This document shows, one piece after another, positions 19,094 through 29,242 of a DNA stretch of 36,973 bases. The notes under the pieces are model-generated. The model had not been told where the DNA came from and did not search any database. It worked only from the letters and a program-made list of their open reading frames with translations. The DNA is from an uncultured Ignavibacteriota bacterium (lineage in GTDB: Bacteria; Bacteroidota; Ignavibacteria; UBA10030; UBA8401). The stretch is taken from the NCBI GenBank assembly GCA_903958625.1, contig CAJBTU010000385.1, forward strand, positions 1 through 36,973. Reading direction: 5' to 3'. The stretch's first letter is position 1, and each line of letters starts with the position of its first letter. Position numbers and translations under genes: made by a program.

Positions 19094-20635
19094 ATGAATA
19101 ATATTTTAACCTATACACTCTTCTCACCGCTCGTCGGGATATTTCTGTTGCTCTTTATCAATAAAGAGAAACAGAGCCTGATCAAATATATCGGCATCGC
19201 AGCGTCGCTGGCAACATTTGCCCTTTCGCTGTTCGTCTATTTCGGATTCGATGCAGCAAATACCCAATTACAATTTGTCGAAAAATATCCGTGGATCGCC
19301 GCGCTGGATATTTCGTATTTCGTCGGTGTAGACGGTCTCTCGATCCTTCTTATTGTTCTGACGACGTTTCTTACGCCGATAGCACTCATTGCTTCGTGGG
19401 AATCGATCACCGACCGTCTAAAGGAATATGTGTCGTTCATGCTGCTGTTGGAAGTCGGTATGCTTGGTGTCTTTCTTTCCGCCGATCTGTTCCTGTTCTA
19501 CGTCTTCTGGGAAGCGATGCTGATACCGATGTATTTCATCATCGGCATCTGGGGTGGGAAAGACAGGATCTATGCCGCCGTGAAGTTCTTTATCTATACA
19601 ATGGCCGGTTCTCTTTTAATGCTGATCGCGATCCTGTGGCTGGGTTATTATGCGTCCACATTGCCCGACGGTTATTTTACAACGAATCTGCTGAAACTAT
19701 ATGCGATCGCTCCGGGAATTCCGATGGGAATTCAGGTGTGGATGTTCCTTGCCTTTGCGCTGTCCTTTGCCATAAAAGTGCCGCTGTTCCCGCTGCACAC
19801 GTGGCTGCCGGATGCTCACGTTCAGGCACCAACGGCAGGTTCAGTTATTCTTGCCGGTGTTCTTTTGAAAATGGGAACGTATGGACTTATCCGTTTCTGT
19901 CTGCCGTTGTTTCCGCAGGCATCGTTTCAGTTCACTCCGCTGCTTGCCACACTCTCGGTGATCGGCATTGTGTATGGTGCGTTGGTGGCGATGGTACAGA
20001 CGGATGTAAAAAAATTGGTTGCCTATTCATCGGTTAGCCATTTGGGATTTGTTGTGCTGGGAATTTTTTCGATGACCGAAGAAGGGATGCAGGGGGCGGT
20101 CATTCAAATGATCAATCACGGTCTTTCCACCGGGGCGCTGTTCCTTTTAGTGGGAATGATCTACGACCGCAGACACACGCGAGAGATCGCACAGTTCGGC
20201 GGTTTGGCAAAAGTGATGCCGGTTTTTTCCACCATCTTTATGATCGTTACGTTCTCGTCGATCGGTCTTCCGGGATTGAATGGTTTTGTCGGCGAGTTCT
20301 TGATCTTACTCGGATCGTTCAACTCGATGTTCCTTGGATCGTTTTGGTATGCGGCGATTGCTGCAACAGGCGTTATTTTTTCTGCCGTCTATATGCTCTG
20401 GATGTGCCAGCGTGTATTCTTCGGGAAAATCACGCATGAAGAGAACAGATCGTTGCTGGACCTGACAAAGCGGGAAATAGCTTTGATCATTCCGGTATTG
20501 TTCTTCATCGTTTGGATCGGTGTCTATCCGTCAACATTTCTGAAACCGTCCGCCGCATTTACAAAACAGGCGGTGACGCAGCTGCAGAACGCGAAGAGCG
20601 GCAATATCGTACCAACCGGTGCCATGGGTAAATAA
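19094..20635 (+). CDS. nuoM: NADH-quinone oxidoreductase subunit M
   Basis: 'FYVFWEAMLIPMYFIIGIWGG', 'KVPLFPLHTWLPDAHVQAPTAGSVILAGVLLKMGTYGL'. Start ATG 19094 (MNNILTY) preferred over the track start at 19058. Confidence 0.96.
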   Translation: MNNILTYTLFSPLVGIFLLLFINKEKQSLIKYIGIAASLATFALSLFVYFGFDAANTQLQFVEKYPWIAALDISYFVGVDGLSILLIVLTTFLTPIALIASWESITDRLKEYVSFMLLLEVGMLGVFLSADLFLFYVFWEAMLIPMYFIIGIWGGKDRIYAAVKFFIYTMAGSLLMLIAILWLGYYASTLPDGYFTTNLLKLYAIAPGIPMGIQVWMFLAFALSFAIKVPLFPLHTWLPDAHVQAPTAGSVILAGVLLKMGTYGLIRFCLPLFPQASFQFTPLLATLSVIGIVYGALVAMVQTDVKKLVAYSSVSHLGFVVLGIFSMTEEGMQGAVIQMINHGLSTGALFLLVGMIYDRRHTREIAQFGGLAKVMPVFSTIFMIVTFSSIGLPGLNGFVGEFLILLGSFNSMFLGSFWYAAIAATGVIFSAVYMLWMCQRVFFGKITHEENRSLLDLTKREIALIIPVLFFIVWIGVYPSTFLKPSAAFTKQAVTQLQNAKSGNIVPTGAMGK

Positions 20636-20672
20636 GTGTTTATAAAATTTTGTTACTAAAATAGAATTATTT

Positions 20673-22100
20673 ATGGAATTTTTTTCACCTACAGATTTAC
20701 TTGGCTCATCACCGATTCTTGCATTGGGAATATTTTCATTGATCGCTTTGATGGCGAATGCACTATTGAAAAATTCTGCCAGGGTTGTCTTTTTCATCAG
20801 CGTTGCCGGAATTCTTGCCGCTATCGGCTGCGCCGTCTCCATCTTTCCGATGAATGCAACAGCATTCTCCGATATGCTGCTCGTTGGCGGATATGCAAGT
20901 TTTTTCAGCGTTCTCTTCCTGGTGATCGCCTTGTTCTCCATGTTCATTGCCAAGCCGTATCTTGAACGGGAACAGTTCCATTACGGTGAATATTACGTAC
21001 TGATCATGCTTGCCACCATCGGGATGGTGATGCTTGGTTCATCGGCCGATCTGATCACGGCGTTTCTTGGCATTGAAATGATGTCCGTTTCATTTTATGT
21101 GCTTGCCGGATATTTCCGGGGAAAACTCTCGTCGAACGAATCCGCGTTGAAATATTTTCTGCTTGGAGCATTTGCGACAGGATTTTTACTGTACGGTATT
21201 GCGCTGATCTATGGCACAACCGGTACCACGAATCTGCTCCGCATTGTCACGATGTATCCGCAGGCATTCAACGATCCGCTTCATATCATCGGATGGGGAT
21301 TGATCCTGATCGGTTTTGGGTTCAAAGTCGCCGCCGTGCCGTTCCACATGTGGGTGCCCGACGTGTATGAAGGAGCTCCGACACCGGTCACGGCATTCAT
21401 GTCCACCGGCGGAAAAGCTGCAGCGTTCTCCGTGTTCGTCATAACATTTTCTGTCCCGATGTCGATGAGGGATGAGCGGTTGATAATGATACTGGCGGTC
21501 CTTTCTGCGGCATCGATGCTGTTGGGTAACTGGTTTGGTCTTTCACAGACGAATTTGAAACGCATGCTGGCGTATTCCAGTATTGCGCATGCAGGATATA
21601 TGATCATCGGTATTGCGTCGGCTTCGTCGATTGGACAGCAGGGGATTGCATTCTACCTTGTCTCTTACGCTTTGACCAATCTCGGTGCGTTTGGTATTAT
21701 AACAATGCTTGAGAAAGAGAACGGCGGTAATTTAAATTACGAGGATTATGCCGGATTGGGAAAACGGAAACCGGGGCTGGCAGCATTGCTTGCTATGTTC
21801 ATGTTTTCTCTGACGGGAATTCCACCGTTCGCCGGTTTTATCGGTAAGTATTATCTGTTCGCGAGTGCTGTTCAGTCCCATTTGACCTGGCTTGCCATTC
21901 TTGGTGTGATAACGAGTCTGTTCTCTACATATTACTATTTACGGATTATTGTCTACATGTATTTCAGAGAAGCAACGAACCATGAAGAAATTATCCTGCC
22001 CAAACTGACGTTTGTAACGGTGATACTGTGCGGAGCAGGCATAGTGCTCTTCGGTATTTTCCCCTCGTTGATCTTCGATCTTATGAAATCAATATTTTAA
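20673..22100 (+). CDS. nuoN: NADH-quinone oxidoreductase subunit N
   Basis: 475 aa. 'FLGIEMMSVSFYVLAGYFRG', 'KVAAVPFHMWVPDVYEGAPTPVTAFMSTGGKAAAF', 'KRMLAYSSIAHAGYMIIG'. Follows nuoJKLM. Confidence 0.96.
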   Translation: MEFFSPTDLLGSSPILALGIFSLIALMANALLKNSARVVFFISVAGILAAIGCAVSIFPMNATAFSDMLLVGGYASFFSVLFLVIALFSMFIAKPYLEREQFHYGEYYVLIMLATIGMVMLGSSADLITAFLGIEMMSVSFYVLAGYFRGKLSSNESALKYFLLGAFATGFLLYGIALIYGTTGTTNLLRIVTMYPQAFNDPLHIIGWGLILIGFGFKVAAVPFHMWVPDVYEGAPTPVTAFMSTGGKAAAFSVFVITFSVPMSMRDERLIMILAVLSAASMLLGNWFGLSQTNLKRMLAYSSIAHAGYMIIGIASASSIGQQGIAFYLVSYALTNLGAFGIITMLEKENGGNLNYEDYAGLGKRKPGLAALLAMFMFSLTGIPPFAGFIGKYYLFASAVQSHLTWLAILGVITSLFSTYYYLRIIVYMYFREATNHEEIILPKLTFVTVILCGAGIVLFGIFPSLIFDLMKSIF

Positions 22101-22116
22101 CGAACGATTTTTTTTT

Positions 22117-22160
22117 GAAAACCGTCCGCTTCTCAACGAGGGCGGACGGTTTTTTGTTTT
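22117..22160 (+). terminator. Intrinsic terminator of the nuoJKLMN operon
   Basis: ACCGTCCGC (22121-22129) pairs perfectly with GCGGACGGT (22142-22150), loop ttctcaacgagg, then TTTTTGTTTTT. Flanking A/T runs extend the stem. Confidence 0.9.
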
Positions 22161-22214
22161 TAGGGAAAGACCATTGATGAAGCCGTTTTTATTGCCGGAA
22201 GTTTACAACGAATT

Positions 22215-23792
22215 ATGAAAACTATTCTCACACCGCAGCAGATGAAAAGCGCTGACGAGTTCGCGATAAAAACATTGCGGATACCATCATTGCGTTTGAT
22301 GGAGAAGGCTGGCAGTGCGGTTGTGACCGAAATTATACATCGTATTCACCATGCTCAGTCGGACAGGAAACATTCGGTAGTCTCCGGATCCAAGACTGTT
22401 TTCATCTTTTGCGGAAAAGGAAATAACGGCGGGGATGGTTTTGTTGTGGCGAGATTGCTGGGGAAGAAAAACTTTGCCGTAACGGTTGTCTTGATTGAGA
22501 GTGACAAAGATTTAAGTGCTGATGCTCGAGCAAATTATGAACGAATTCAGGATCATTCGGCTGATCGGATAGAAATAACGGGATTTGGTGCATTCCTGAA
22601 ACGGAAGAAAAAGAAGTGTGATGTGATCGTTGATGCGATGCTGGGAACGTCGTTCCGGGGCGAATTGAAAGGGGACTACCGGAAAGCAGTGGAGTGGTGC
22701 AATAAACGTGCTTCGCTAAAAATAGCTGTCGACATTCCGACAGGATTGGATGGCGAGACAGGCCAAGTTCTTTCAAGTGCTTTTCGTGCGGATGTAACGG
22801 TCACCATATCCAATCCAAAAATCGGATTTTACCGTGGTCGGGCGAAAGAATTCACCGGCGAGGTCGTTGTTGCGGATATTGGAATTCCAAGAAAAGCAAT
22901 CACCAATGTGAACACCATGCTTGTTGAATCAGCCGATGTGCAAAAGACATTCCCGCGGAGAGCGATCAACAGTCACAAACATTCTGTCGGGAAAATATTT
23001 GCCATTGCCGGATCGAAGAGTATGATGGGAGCAGCATTGCTCTGCAGCCAATCTGCAATGCGGAGCGGAGCCGGACAAGTGATCCTCGCTATTCCGGATA
23101 CTGAATATCCGGCGATCGCTAAGCGTACTCTCGAAGTGATGCCACTTGGTTTGCCGGCCACGCGGCAGGGAAGTATTGCATTTTCAGCGATTGAAGAGAT
23201 GAAGCAACGGATCGGCTGGTCAAATGTTGTTCTTCTTGGATGCGGTATGTCGCGCAATGCAGAGACGCAGGAAGTGGTCCGTGAGGTGATACGAACATGC
23301 AGCAGATCGTTGGTGATTGATGCCGATGGATTGAATGCGTTGACCGGACATCTTGATATTTTGAAGAAACGGAGAACAAAGAATGTTGTCTTGACTCCGC
23401 ATCGCGGTGAATTTTCCCGGATGGTCGGTATGGCGCCGGACATGATTGAAGAGAATATTTTTTCCATCGCATCGGATTTTGCAAAAAAATTCAATGTTGT
23501 TCTGGTCGTAAAAGGGGCACCAACATTCGTTGCCCATTCCAACGGGAAGATCTTCGTGAACTCCACGGGAAATCCCGGAATGTCGACGGCCGGCAGCGGC
23601 GATGTCTTAGCCGGAATCATTGCTTCATTTATTGGACAGGGAAATTCTGCTCTTGATGCATCCGTTAACGGAGTGTACATCCATGGCAGAGCAGGGGATC
23701 TCGCGGCCGAAAAGAACGGAATCCATGGGATGATCGCAAGCGATATGATACACTATTTGCCGGCGGCGATTCAGGGGATTCTGAAACAATGA
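22215..23792 (+). CDS. nnr: Bifunctional ADP-dependent NAD(P)H-hydrate dehydratase / NAD(P)H-hydrate epimerase
   Basis: Epimerase half 'FIFCGKGNNGGDGFVVARLL', 'DIPTGLDGETG'. Dehydratase half 'HKHSVGKIFAIAGSKSMMGAALLCSQSAMRSGAG', 'NPGMSTAGSGDVLAGIIAS'. Confidence 0.95.
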   Translation: MKTILTPQQMKSADEFAIKTLRIPSLRLMEKAGSAVVTEIIHRIHHAQSDRKHSVVSGSKTVFIFCGKGNNGGDGFVVARLLGKKNFAVTVVLIESDKDLSADARANYERIQDHSADRIEITGFGAFLKRKKKKCDVIVDAMLGTSFRGELKGDYRKAVEWCNKRASLKIAVDIPTGLDGETGQVLSSAFRADVTVTISNPKIGFYRGRAKEFTGEVVVADIGIPRKAITNVNTMLVESADVQKTFPRRAINSHKHSVGKIFAIAGSKSMMGAALLCSQSAMRSGAGQVILAIPDTEYPAIAKRTLEVMPLGLPATRQGSIAFSAIEEMKQRIGWSNVVLLGCGMSRNAETQEVVREVIRTCSRSLVIDADGLNALTGHLDILKKRRTKNVVLTPHRGEFSRMVGMAPDMIEENIFSIASDFAKKFNVVLVVKGAPTFVAHSNGKIFVNSTGNPGMSTAGSGDVLAGIIASFIGQGNSALDASVNGVYIHGRAGDLAAEKNGIHGMIASDMIHYLPAAIQGILKQ

Positions 23793-24178
23793 ATTCAGAA
23801 CAGAAAATAATTTCCTTCATCCAATTTCAGCTGCCGGCCATTGCATGGGGATTTTTTATTTATGTTGCATCCTCAATTCCGCAGTCAAAACTTCCCGAAT
23901 TGGTAACGTATACGGATAAAGTTGTTCACGCCGGTGTATTCGGCATTTTGTGCTGGCTTCTTCATGTTGCATTGTCTCACCAGGGGAATTATACACTAAA
24001 GCGTCATGGGCTGATGATCGCCGTTGTTTTTGTCTTTCTGTACGGGGTTTCCGACGAATATCATCAATTGTTCTCGCCGGGCCGCTCTTCCGATCCGTAT
24101 GATGTGCTGGCGGATGTCTCCGGTGCAGTGATCTATGCCATAGTAAATCTTCGTTATCGATTCTATCGCGATGAATAA
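23789..24178 (+). CDS. VanZ-family membrane protein
   Basis: 129 aa, TM-rich. 'YTDKVVHAGVFGILCWLL', 'VFLYGVSDEYHQLFSPGRSSDPYDVLADVSGAVIY'. Start overlaps the nnr stop (ATGA). Confidence 0.9.
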   Translation: MNSEQKIISFIQFQLPAIAWGFFIYVASSIPQSKLPELVTYTDKVVHAGVFGILCWLLHVALSHQGNYTLKRHGLMIAVVFVFLYGVSDEYHQLFSPGRSSDPYDVLADVSGAVIYAIVNLRYRFYRDE

Positions 24179-25406
24179 TACACTGCAGCGTTTCTTAAAT
24201 GTCCGGACATTCCGCTCTCTGCGTCAGCCGGCATATCGTTTATTTTTTACCGGACAAGTTCTTTCTCTGGTCGGAACATGGATGCAGTCAATGGCACAGG
24301 CGTGGCTGGTCTATCAGTTGACATATTCTTCCGTGTGGCTGGGGATTGTCGGTTTTCTGAATACGATACCGATGCTTCTGTTTGCGCTGTACGGCGGTTC
24401 GATCGCCGACCGTTTTTCAAAACACAGGATCATTCTTGTCACACAAAGTCTCTCGCTGGTGCAGGCGGTGATCCTTTCATCCGTCGTGTTTCTTGATGTT
24501 GTTACGGTCGAAATGGTCTGCGTGCTGGCATTTACACTGGGAACGATCAATGCATTCGATGTTCCCGCCCGTCAGGCATTTGTCGTGGATCTGGTCGGGA
24601 AAGAAAATCTTGCCAACGCCATAGCGCTGAACTCGGCATCGTTCAATGCCGCGAGAATTGTCGGTCCGGCGATCGGCGGAGTGATTATCGGCGCCGTTGG
24701 TGTTGCCTGGTGTTTTTTCTTTAATGCGGTTTCATTCTTTGCCGTGATCGTTGTGCTGCTGAAATTATCGTATACACCGAAGACGGTTCCGGTAAAAGAG
24801 AGGCAGAGCATCATCGCTGGTTTACGTGAAAGTATCAACTATGTCCGTTCAGATCTCTCCATGATCGCCATTTTGTTCCTCGTCGCGGTCATTACAATGT
24901 TTGGTTGGTCATATACTGTATTGCTTCCCATTTTTGCCGACAAAATTCTGAATATCGGCGCCGTCGGATTGGGAAACCTGATGATGTCATTCGGCATCGG
25001 CGCTTTTATCAGCGCCATAATCGTTGCAAGTGCGGAAAGCAAGGTGAGACCGAGCAGGTTCATCTACACCGGAATTGCATTGTTTGTGATCGGCGTTTCA
25101 ATGTTTGCATTATCCGCCAATGTTGCCGTTTCAATTTACAGTTTGGTGCTCGTCGGGATGGGACTGATCATGTTCATTGCAACGGCGAATGCGTCGATAC
25201 AGCTTAGGGCGCCCGATGCCATGCGCGGCAGAGTGATGGGACTATATTTACTTATTTTTCAGGGACTGGCCCCGTTCGGACACTTGGGGATGGGGTGGGT
25301 AGCCAATGTTATCGGAGCGCGTCCGGCTGTCGTTACCGGCGCCATGATCTGCGGCGTCAGCGCAATTTCAATGCGGCTCTTCATGAATTCAAAACGGGTT
25401 AAATAA
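24171..25406 (+). CDS. MFS transporter (MFS_3/EntS-like)
   Basis: 'FRLFFTGQVLSLVGTWMQSMAQAWLVYQLT'-like N-terminus, 'GSIADRFSKHRIILVTQ', 'NAFDVPARQAFVVDLVGKENLANAIALNSASFNAARIVGPAIGG'. Confidence 0.92.
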   Translation: MNNTLQRFLNVRTFRSLRQPAYRLFFTGQVLSLVGTWMQSMAQAWLVYQLTYSSVWLGIVGFLNTIPMLLFALYGGSIADRFSKHRIILVTQSLSLVQAVILSSVVFLDVVTVEMVCVLAFTLGTINAFDVPARQAFVVDLVGKENLANAIALNSASFNAARIVGPAIGGVIIGAVGVAWCFFFNAVSFFAVIVVLLKLSYTPKTVPVKERQSIIAGLRESINYVRSDLSMIAILFLVAVITMFGWSYTVLLPIFADKILNIGAVGLGNLMMSFGIGAFISAIIVASAESKVRPSRFIYTGIALFVIGVSMFALSANVAVSIYSLVLVGMGLIMFIATANASIQLRAPDAMRGRVMGLYLLIFQGLAPFGHLGMGWVANVIGARPAVVTGAMICGVSAISMRLFMNSKRVK

Positions 25407-25421
25407 TCATAAAGGAAATCT

Positions 25422-27386
25422 ATGCTAAAGCAAAGTTTCATTCTCTTCACCGTCTGTTCGCTCTCTCTCTTTGCACAAACCTCCGGCGATCAAATTGCAT
25501 TCCAGAAAGCGATGTCGGCGCCGACCGATTCGGCACGGCTTGAGGAAATGAATAATTTCATCACCGGGAATCCGAAGAGCAATTTATTGCCGAATGCCTA
25601 CGCAGTGAAATTTCAGATCTATGCAAACCTGAAGAATGACAGCGGTGCGTATTTTTCGGTCCGGAAATATCTTTCACTGCTGGACCAGTCTCAGATCGTT
25701 CCTGCCCTGAATGCAGTCGCCTTTGAATTCGCGCAGCGGATGTTTTATATTGATTCCGCTGCGGTGATGATCGATTCGGCCATCTCATTATATAAGAAAG
25801 AGGAGCCGGTACTGTTGAATACTAAAGCATTGATCTTGTTCCGGATGAAGCGGTACGGTGAAGCAATGAAGATCCAGGAACGGGCGGTTGCTTTACTTCC
25901 TGCGAATGCTATGGTCGATGCGCGGTATGTCTCTCTGTATGTGCAGTTAGGATTCATCCAGTTCGAATCAGGGAGGCCGCTGAATGGGATGCAAAAGATC
26001 ATTCTTGGAAATCTTGTGCTTCCGAAACAGGGGGTGCCGACCGACAAGATCGATTCGTTATTGATGACGAAGGATTTTGTCGCGAAAGATGTTCCGATGC
26101 TTCGCGACAGTCTATACCGCTCTGCAATTTCCGAATATTTAAAATTCTCCTCAGACAGTGCCATGGCAAAAAGCAAACTTGCCGTTGCTCTATCGTTCAA
26201 CAATGTCTTTCCGGAATTGGCGCAGACCTATGGCCGGGATGCGTATGCTTCTGCACAGGCACGGACGATTGAAGAACGCTCCGGTGCTTCTGCAGCGCTC
26301 GGTCTGACCTGTTTCAATCTTAAAAATTATCAGGATGCCGAGTGGTATCTTTCCGAAGCAGCGAAATATGCATCGCCAAATGAGACGGAGATCTTCATGA
26401 CTCTGGGGCAGGTGAAGGAAAACCTTGGGAAAAAACAGGAGGCGTTCGATGCTTATCTTGACGGTGCAATGGGAACCCGTTCCACTTCGGTGTATGACAA
26501 ATTGATTGAATTGAAGAATGAACTCTTTCCCACAATCAGTTTGGATTCCATCATCGTTGCCAGACAGGCTGCCGCGTTGCAGTTCACTCCCGAAGAATTC
26601 CGGCGGACTCGCATGGAATTGAAGAAGAATGAGTACGAAAGAATCGTTCTTGCCGAACTGTTCACCGGTTCCGAATGCCGTCCCTGTCAGTCAGCGGATA
26701 TTGCCTTTGATTATTTAATCGAGCGTTTTAAGACTTCATCATTGGCCATTCTGGAATATCACCTTCACATTCCGCAACCCGATCCATTGGTGAATGCAGA
26801 TGCGGAGAAAAGGGGTGAATACTACAGCGTCAACAGCACTCCAACGGCCATTTTCGGCGGAAAGACCGTGATCACTTCCGGCGGAAGCCGTTTGATGGCT
26901 AAGAATAAATTTTTCCTCTATTCGGACATCATTGAACGCGAATTGCAAAAACCGGCAACGGTGGCGGTGGCTCTGGCTGCGATGATAAAAAAGGATGTCG
27001 TTACCATCAAGGCCAGCGCACTGGCAACAGGGAAGAGCAGTGATCTTCGATTGCGAATTGCACTTGTTGAGGACGAGGTCTTCTACAAAGGATCCAATGG
27101 CATCGAGCGGCATAAATTCGTCGTTCGAAAAATGATCAAGTCACCGGAGGGGTTTTCATTTCCGAAGAATGGCAAAGTGACGGTTAATCAAACCGTAAAC
27201 ATGAAATCGCTGGTAGCTGAACTTGAAGCATATTATATTAAAACGAACGAGCGTTTCTCAAAATATGGGGCAACGCTGAGGGAAAAGAAGACGAATATCG
27301 ACACGAAGCGGCTTGCCGTTGTTCTTTTTGTTCAGGATGACAGAACACGGGAAATCCTTCAGGCGAATACCGTTAAAGTGGAATGA
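25422..27386 (+). CDS. Secreted TPR-repeat protein with C-terminal thioredoxin-like (CxxC) domain
   Basis: Signal peptide 'MLKQSFILFTVCSLSLFAQ'; repeat-rich helical middle; 'LAELFTGSECRPCQSADIAFDYLIERF' (CRPC) and 'NSTPTAIFGGK' (cis-Pro-like loop). Confidence 0.75.
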   Translation: MLKQSFILFTVCSLSLFAQTSGDQIAFQKAMSAPTDSARLEEMNNFITGNPKSNLLPNAYAVKFQIYANLKNDSGAYFSVRKYLSLLDQSQIVPALNAVAFEFAQRMFYIDSAAVMIDSAISLYKKEEPVLLNTKALILFRMKRYGEAMKIQERAVALLPANAMVDARYVSLYVQLGFIQFESGRPLNGMQKIILGNLVLPKQGVPTDKIDSLLMTKDFVAKDVPMLRDSLYRSAISEYLKFSSDSAMAKSKLAVALSFNNVFPELAQTYGRDAYASAQARTIEERSGASAALGLTCFNLKNYQDAEWYLSEAAKYASPNETEIFMTLGQVKENLGKKQEAFDAYLDGAMGTRSTSVYDKLIELKNELFPTISLDSIIVARQAAALQFTPEEFRRTRMELKKNEYERIVLAELFTGSECRPCQSADIAFDYLIERFKTSSLAILEYHLHIPQPDPLVNADAEKRGEYYSVNSTPTAIFGGKTVITSGGSRLMAKNKFFLYSDIIERELQKPATVAVALAAMIKKDVVTIKASALATGKSSDLRLRIALVEDEVFYKGSNGIERHKFVVRKMIKSPEGFSFPKNGKVTVNQTVNMKSLVAELEAYYIKTNERFSKYGATLREKKTNIDTKRLAVVLFVQDDRTREILQANTVKVE

Positions 27387-27424
27387 CGGATATCCGTCCA
27401 AAAACGAAATAACAAAATAAATTT

Positions 27425-29242
27425 ATGACGATTCTTGGCATCTCAGCATTTTATCATGACGCAGCCGCGTGCATCGTACGCGACGGTGTGATTCTTGCCG
27501 CGGCGCAGGAGGAACGGTTCTCGCGGAAAAAACATGACGAGAGGTTCCCGCGCCATGCGATCGCCTATTGCCTTCAGGAAGCGAAATGCAGCGTTGCAGG
27601 ACTTGATGAGGTAGTATTTTACGACAAACCGTTCTTGAAATTCAACCGTCTGCTGGAAACATATCTGGAAAGTGCGCCCAAAGGATTCCGGTCATTTATC
27701 CATGCGATTCCGGTTTGGTTGAAAGAAAAACTTTGGCTTTCCGACGTGATAGCGGAGGAATTAAAGTACGAGGGGAAGGTTCTGTTTACGGAACATCATG
27801 AAGCGCATGCCGCATCGGCATTTTTCCCGTCGCCGTTTGAACGTGCGGCGATTATAACGGTTGACGGGGTCGGCGAATACGCGACAACGTCGTTGGCCGT
27901 TGGAATTGACAATAAAGTTACGATTCTTGCCGAACAACATTTCCCTCATTCTCTGGGATTGTTATATTCCTCCTTCACTTATTTCACCGGCTTCAAGGTA
28001 AATTCCGGCGAATATAAACTGATGGGTTTGGCGCCGTACGGAGAACCGAAATATGTTCAGACGATCTATGATCATTTGATCGATCTGCGGGAGGATGGTT
28101 CATTCGCAATGGATATGGACTACTTCAATTATTCCGCCGGATTGACAATGACCAATGACAGGTTTGCATCGCTCTTTGGCGGTCCGCCGCGCACACCGGA
28201 ATCTCCGCTGACACAGCGGGAAATGGACATCGCAGCATCCATTCAACTTGTTACGGAAGAGGTAATGCTGAAGATGGTCCGGCACGCAAAAGATGTTACG
28301 GGTGAAAAAAATCTGTGCCTTGCCGGCGGTGTTGCGTTGAATTGTGTTGCGAACGGAAAAATTCTGCGTTCGAATATTTTTGATTCCATCTGGATCCAGC
28401 CGGCGGCCGGTGATGCCGGCGGTGCTTTGGGTGCGGCACTGATCGGCTGTTACCATTACAATAATACCAAACGGAATATTACAAAAGGTGATTCTCAGCA
28501 GGGCTCCTATATGGGTTCATCCTACAGTGATGAAATGATCAACTCATTCTTAAAGGAGAAAAATATTCCCCATTCATATGCCGCGGACTGTGACGTGCTA
28601 TGCGACCGTGTGGCTTCGCTGATCGCCGAAGAAAATGTTGTTGGATGGTTTCAGGGAAGGATGGAGTTCGGTCCGCGTGCCTTGGGTAATCGATCCATTC
28701 TTGGAGATGCCCGGTCACCACAGATGCAAAAGAAAATGAATTTGAAAATTAAATACCGCGAAAGTTTTCGTCCGTTTGCGCCGGCCGTTTTGGCGGAGCA
28801 CGCTTCTCAATGGTTCGATATCGGCTGCGAGAGTCCTTACATGCTGCTTGTTGCCGATGTCGTTAAAGAAAAACAACTGACGATGTCCGAAGCGCAAAAA
28901 CAATTATGGGGAATCGACAGACTGAATATTGCACGCTCGGAGATACCGGCCGTAACGCACGTTGATTACTCGGCAAGAATACAAACTGTGCACAGCGAGA
29001 CTAACCCGCGGTTTCATCAACTGATCTCAGCATTTTACCGTAAGACAGAGTGCCCGGTGATCGTGAATACGTCGTTCAACGTGCGGGGTGAACCGATCGT
29101 TGAATCACCGGATGATGCCTACCGCTGTTTCATGCGTACGGAAATGGATGTGCTGGTGCTGGGAAACTACATTTTGATGAAAAGCGCTCAGCCGGCATAT
29201 GAAGAGAAGGATGATTGGAGGAAAAAATATGAATTGGATTGA
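27425..29242 (+). CDS. NodU/CmcH-family carbamoyltransferase
   Basis: 605 aa. 'ILGISAFYHDAAACIVRDGVILAAAQEERFSRKKHDERFP', 'EHHEAHAASAFFPSPFERAAIITVDGVGE', 'LCLAGGVALNCVANGKI', 'GWFQGRMEFGPRALGNRSILGDARSP', 'ESFRPFAPAVL', 'FNVRGEPIVESPDDA'. Confidence 0.96.
   Translation: MTILGISAFYHDAAACIVRDGVILAAAQEERFSRKKHDERFPRHAIAYCLQEAKCSVAGLDEVVFYDKPFLKFNRLLETYLESAPKGFRSFIHAIPVWLKEKLWLSDVIAEELKYEGKVLFTEHHEAHAASAFFPSPFERAAIITVDGVGEYATTSLAVGIDNKVTILAEQHFPHSLGLLYSSFTYFTGFKVNSGEYKLMGLAPYGEPKYVQTIYDHLIDLREDGSFAMDMDYFNYSAGLTMTNDRFASLFGGPPRTPESPLTQREMDIAASIQLVTEEVMLKMVRHAKDVTGEKNLCLAGGVALNCVANGKILRSNIFDSIWIQPAAGDAGGALGAALIGCYHYNNTKRNITKGDSQQGSYMGSSYSDEMINSFLKEKNIPHSYAADCDVLCDRVASLIAEENVVGWFQGRMEFGPRALGNRSILGDARSPQMQKKMNLKIKYRESFRPFAPAVLAEHASQWFDIGCESPYMLLVADVVKEKQLTMSEAQKQLWGIDRLNIARSEIPAVTHVDYSARIQTVHSETNPRFHQLISAFYRKTECPVIVNTSFNVRGEPIVESPDDAYRCFMRTEMDVLVLGNYILMKSAQPAYEEKDDWRKKYELD

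Noticed and set aside
19291-20037. 248-aa plus-strand ORF
   Set aside because: Out-of-frame within nuoM; Cys/Arg-rich, no domain.
22973-23680. 235-aa minus-strand ORF
   Set aside because: Antisense to the dehydratase half of nnr; no independent support.
27385-27398. Perfect 14-bp palindrome GACGGATATCCGTC between the TPR/thioredoxin gene and the carbamoyltransferase
   Set aside because: No T-tract, so not a convincing terminator; one copy only, so no basis for calling an operator.
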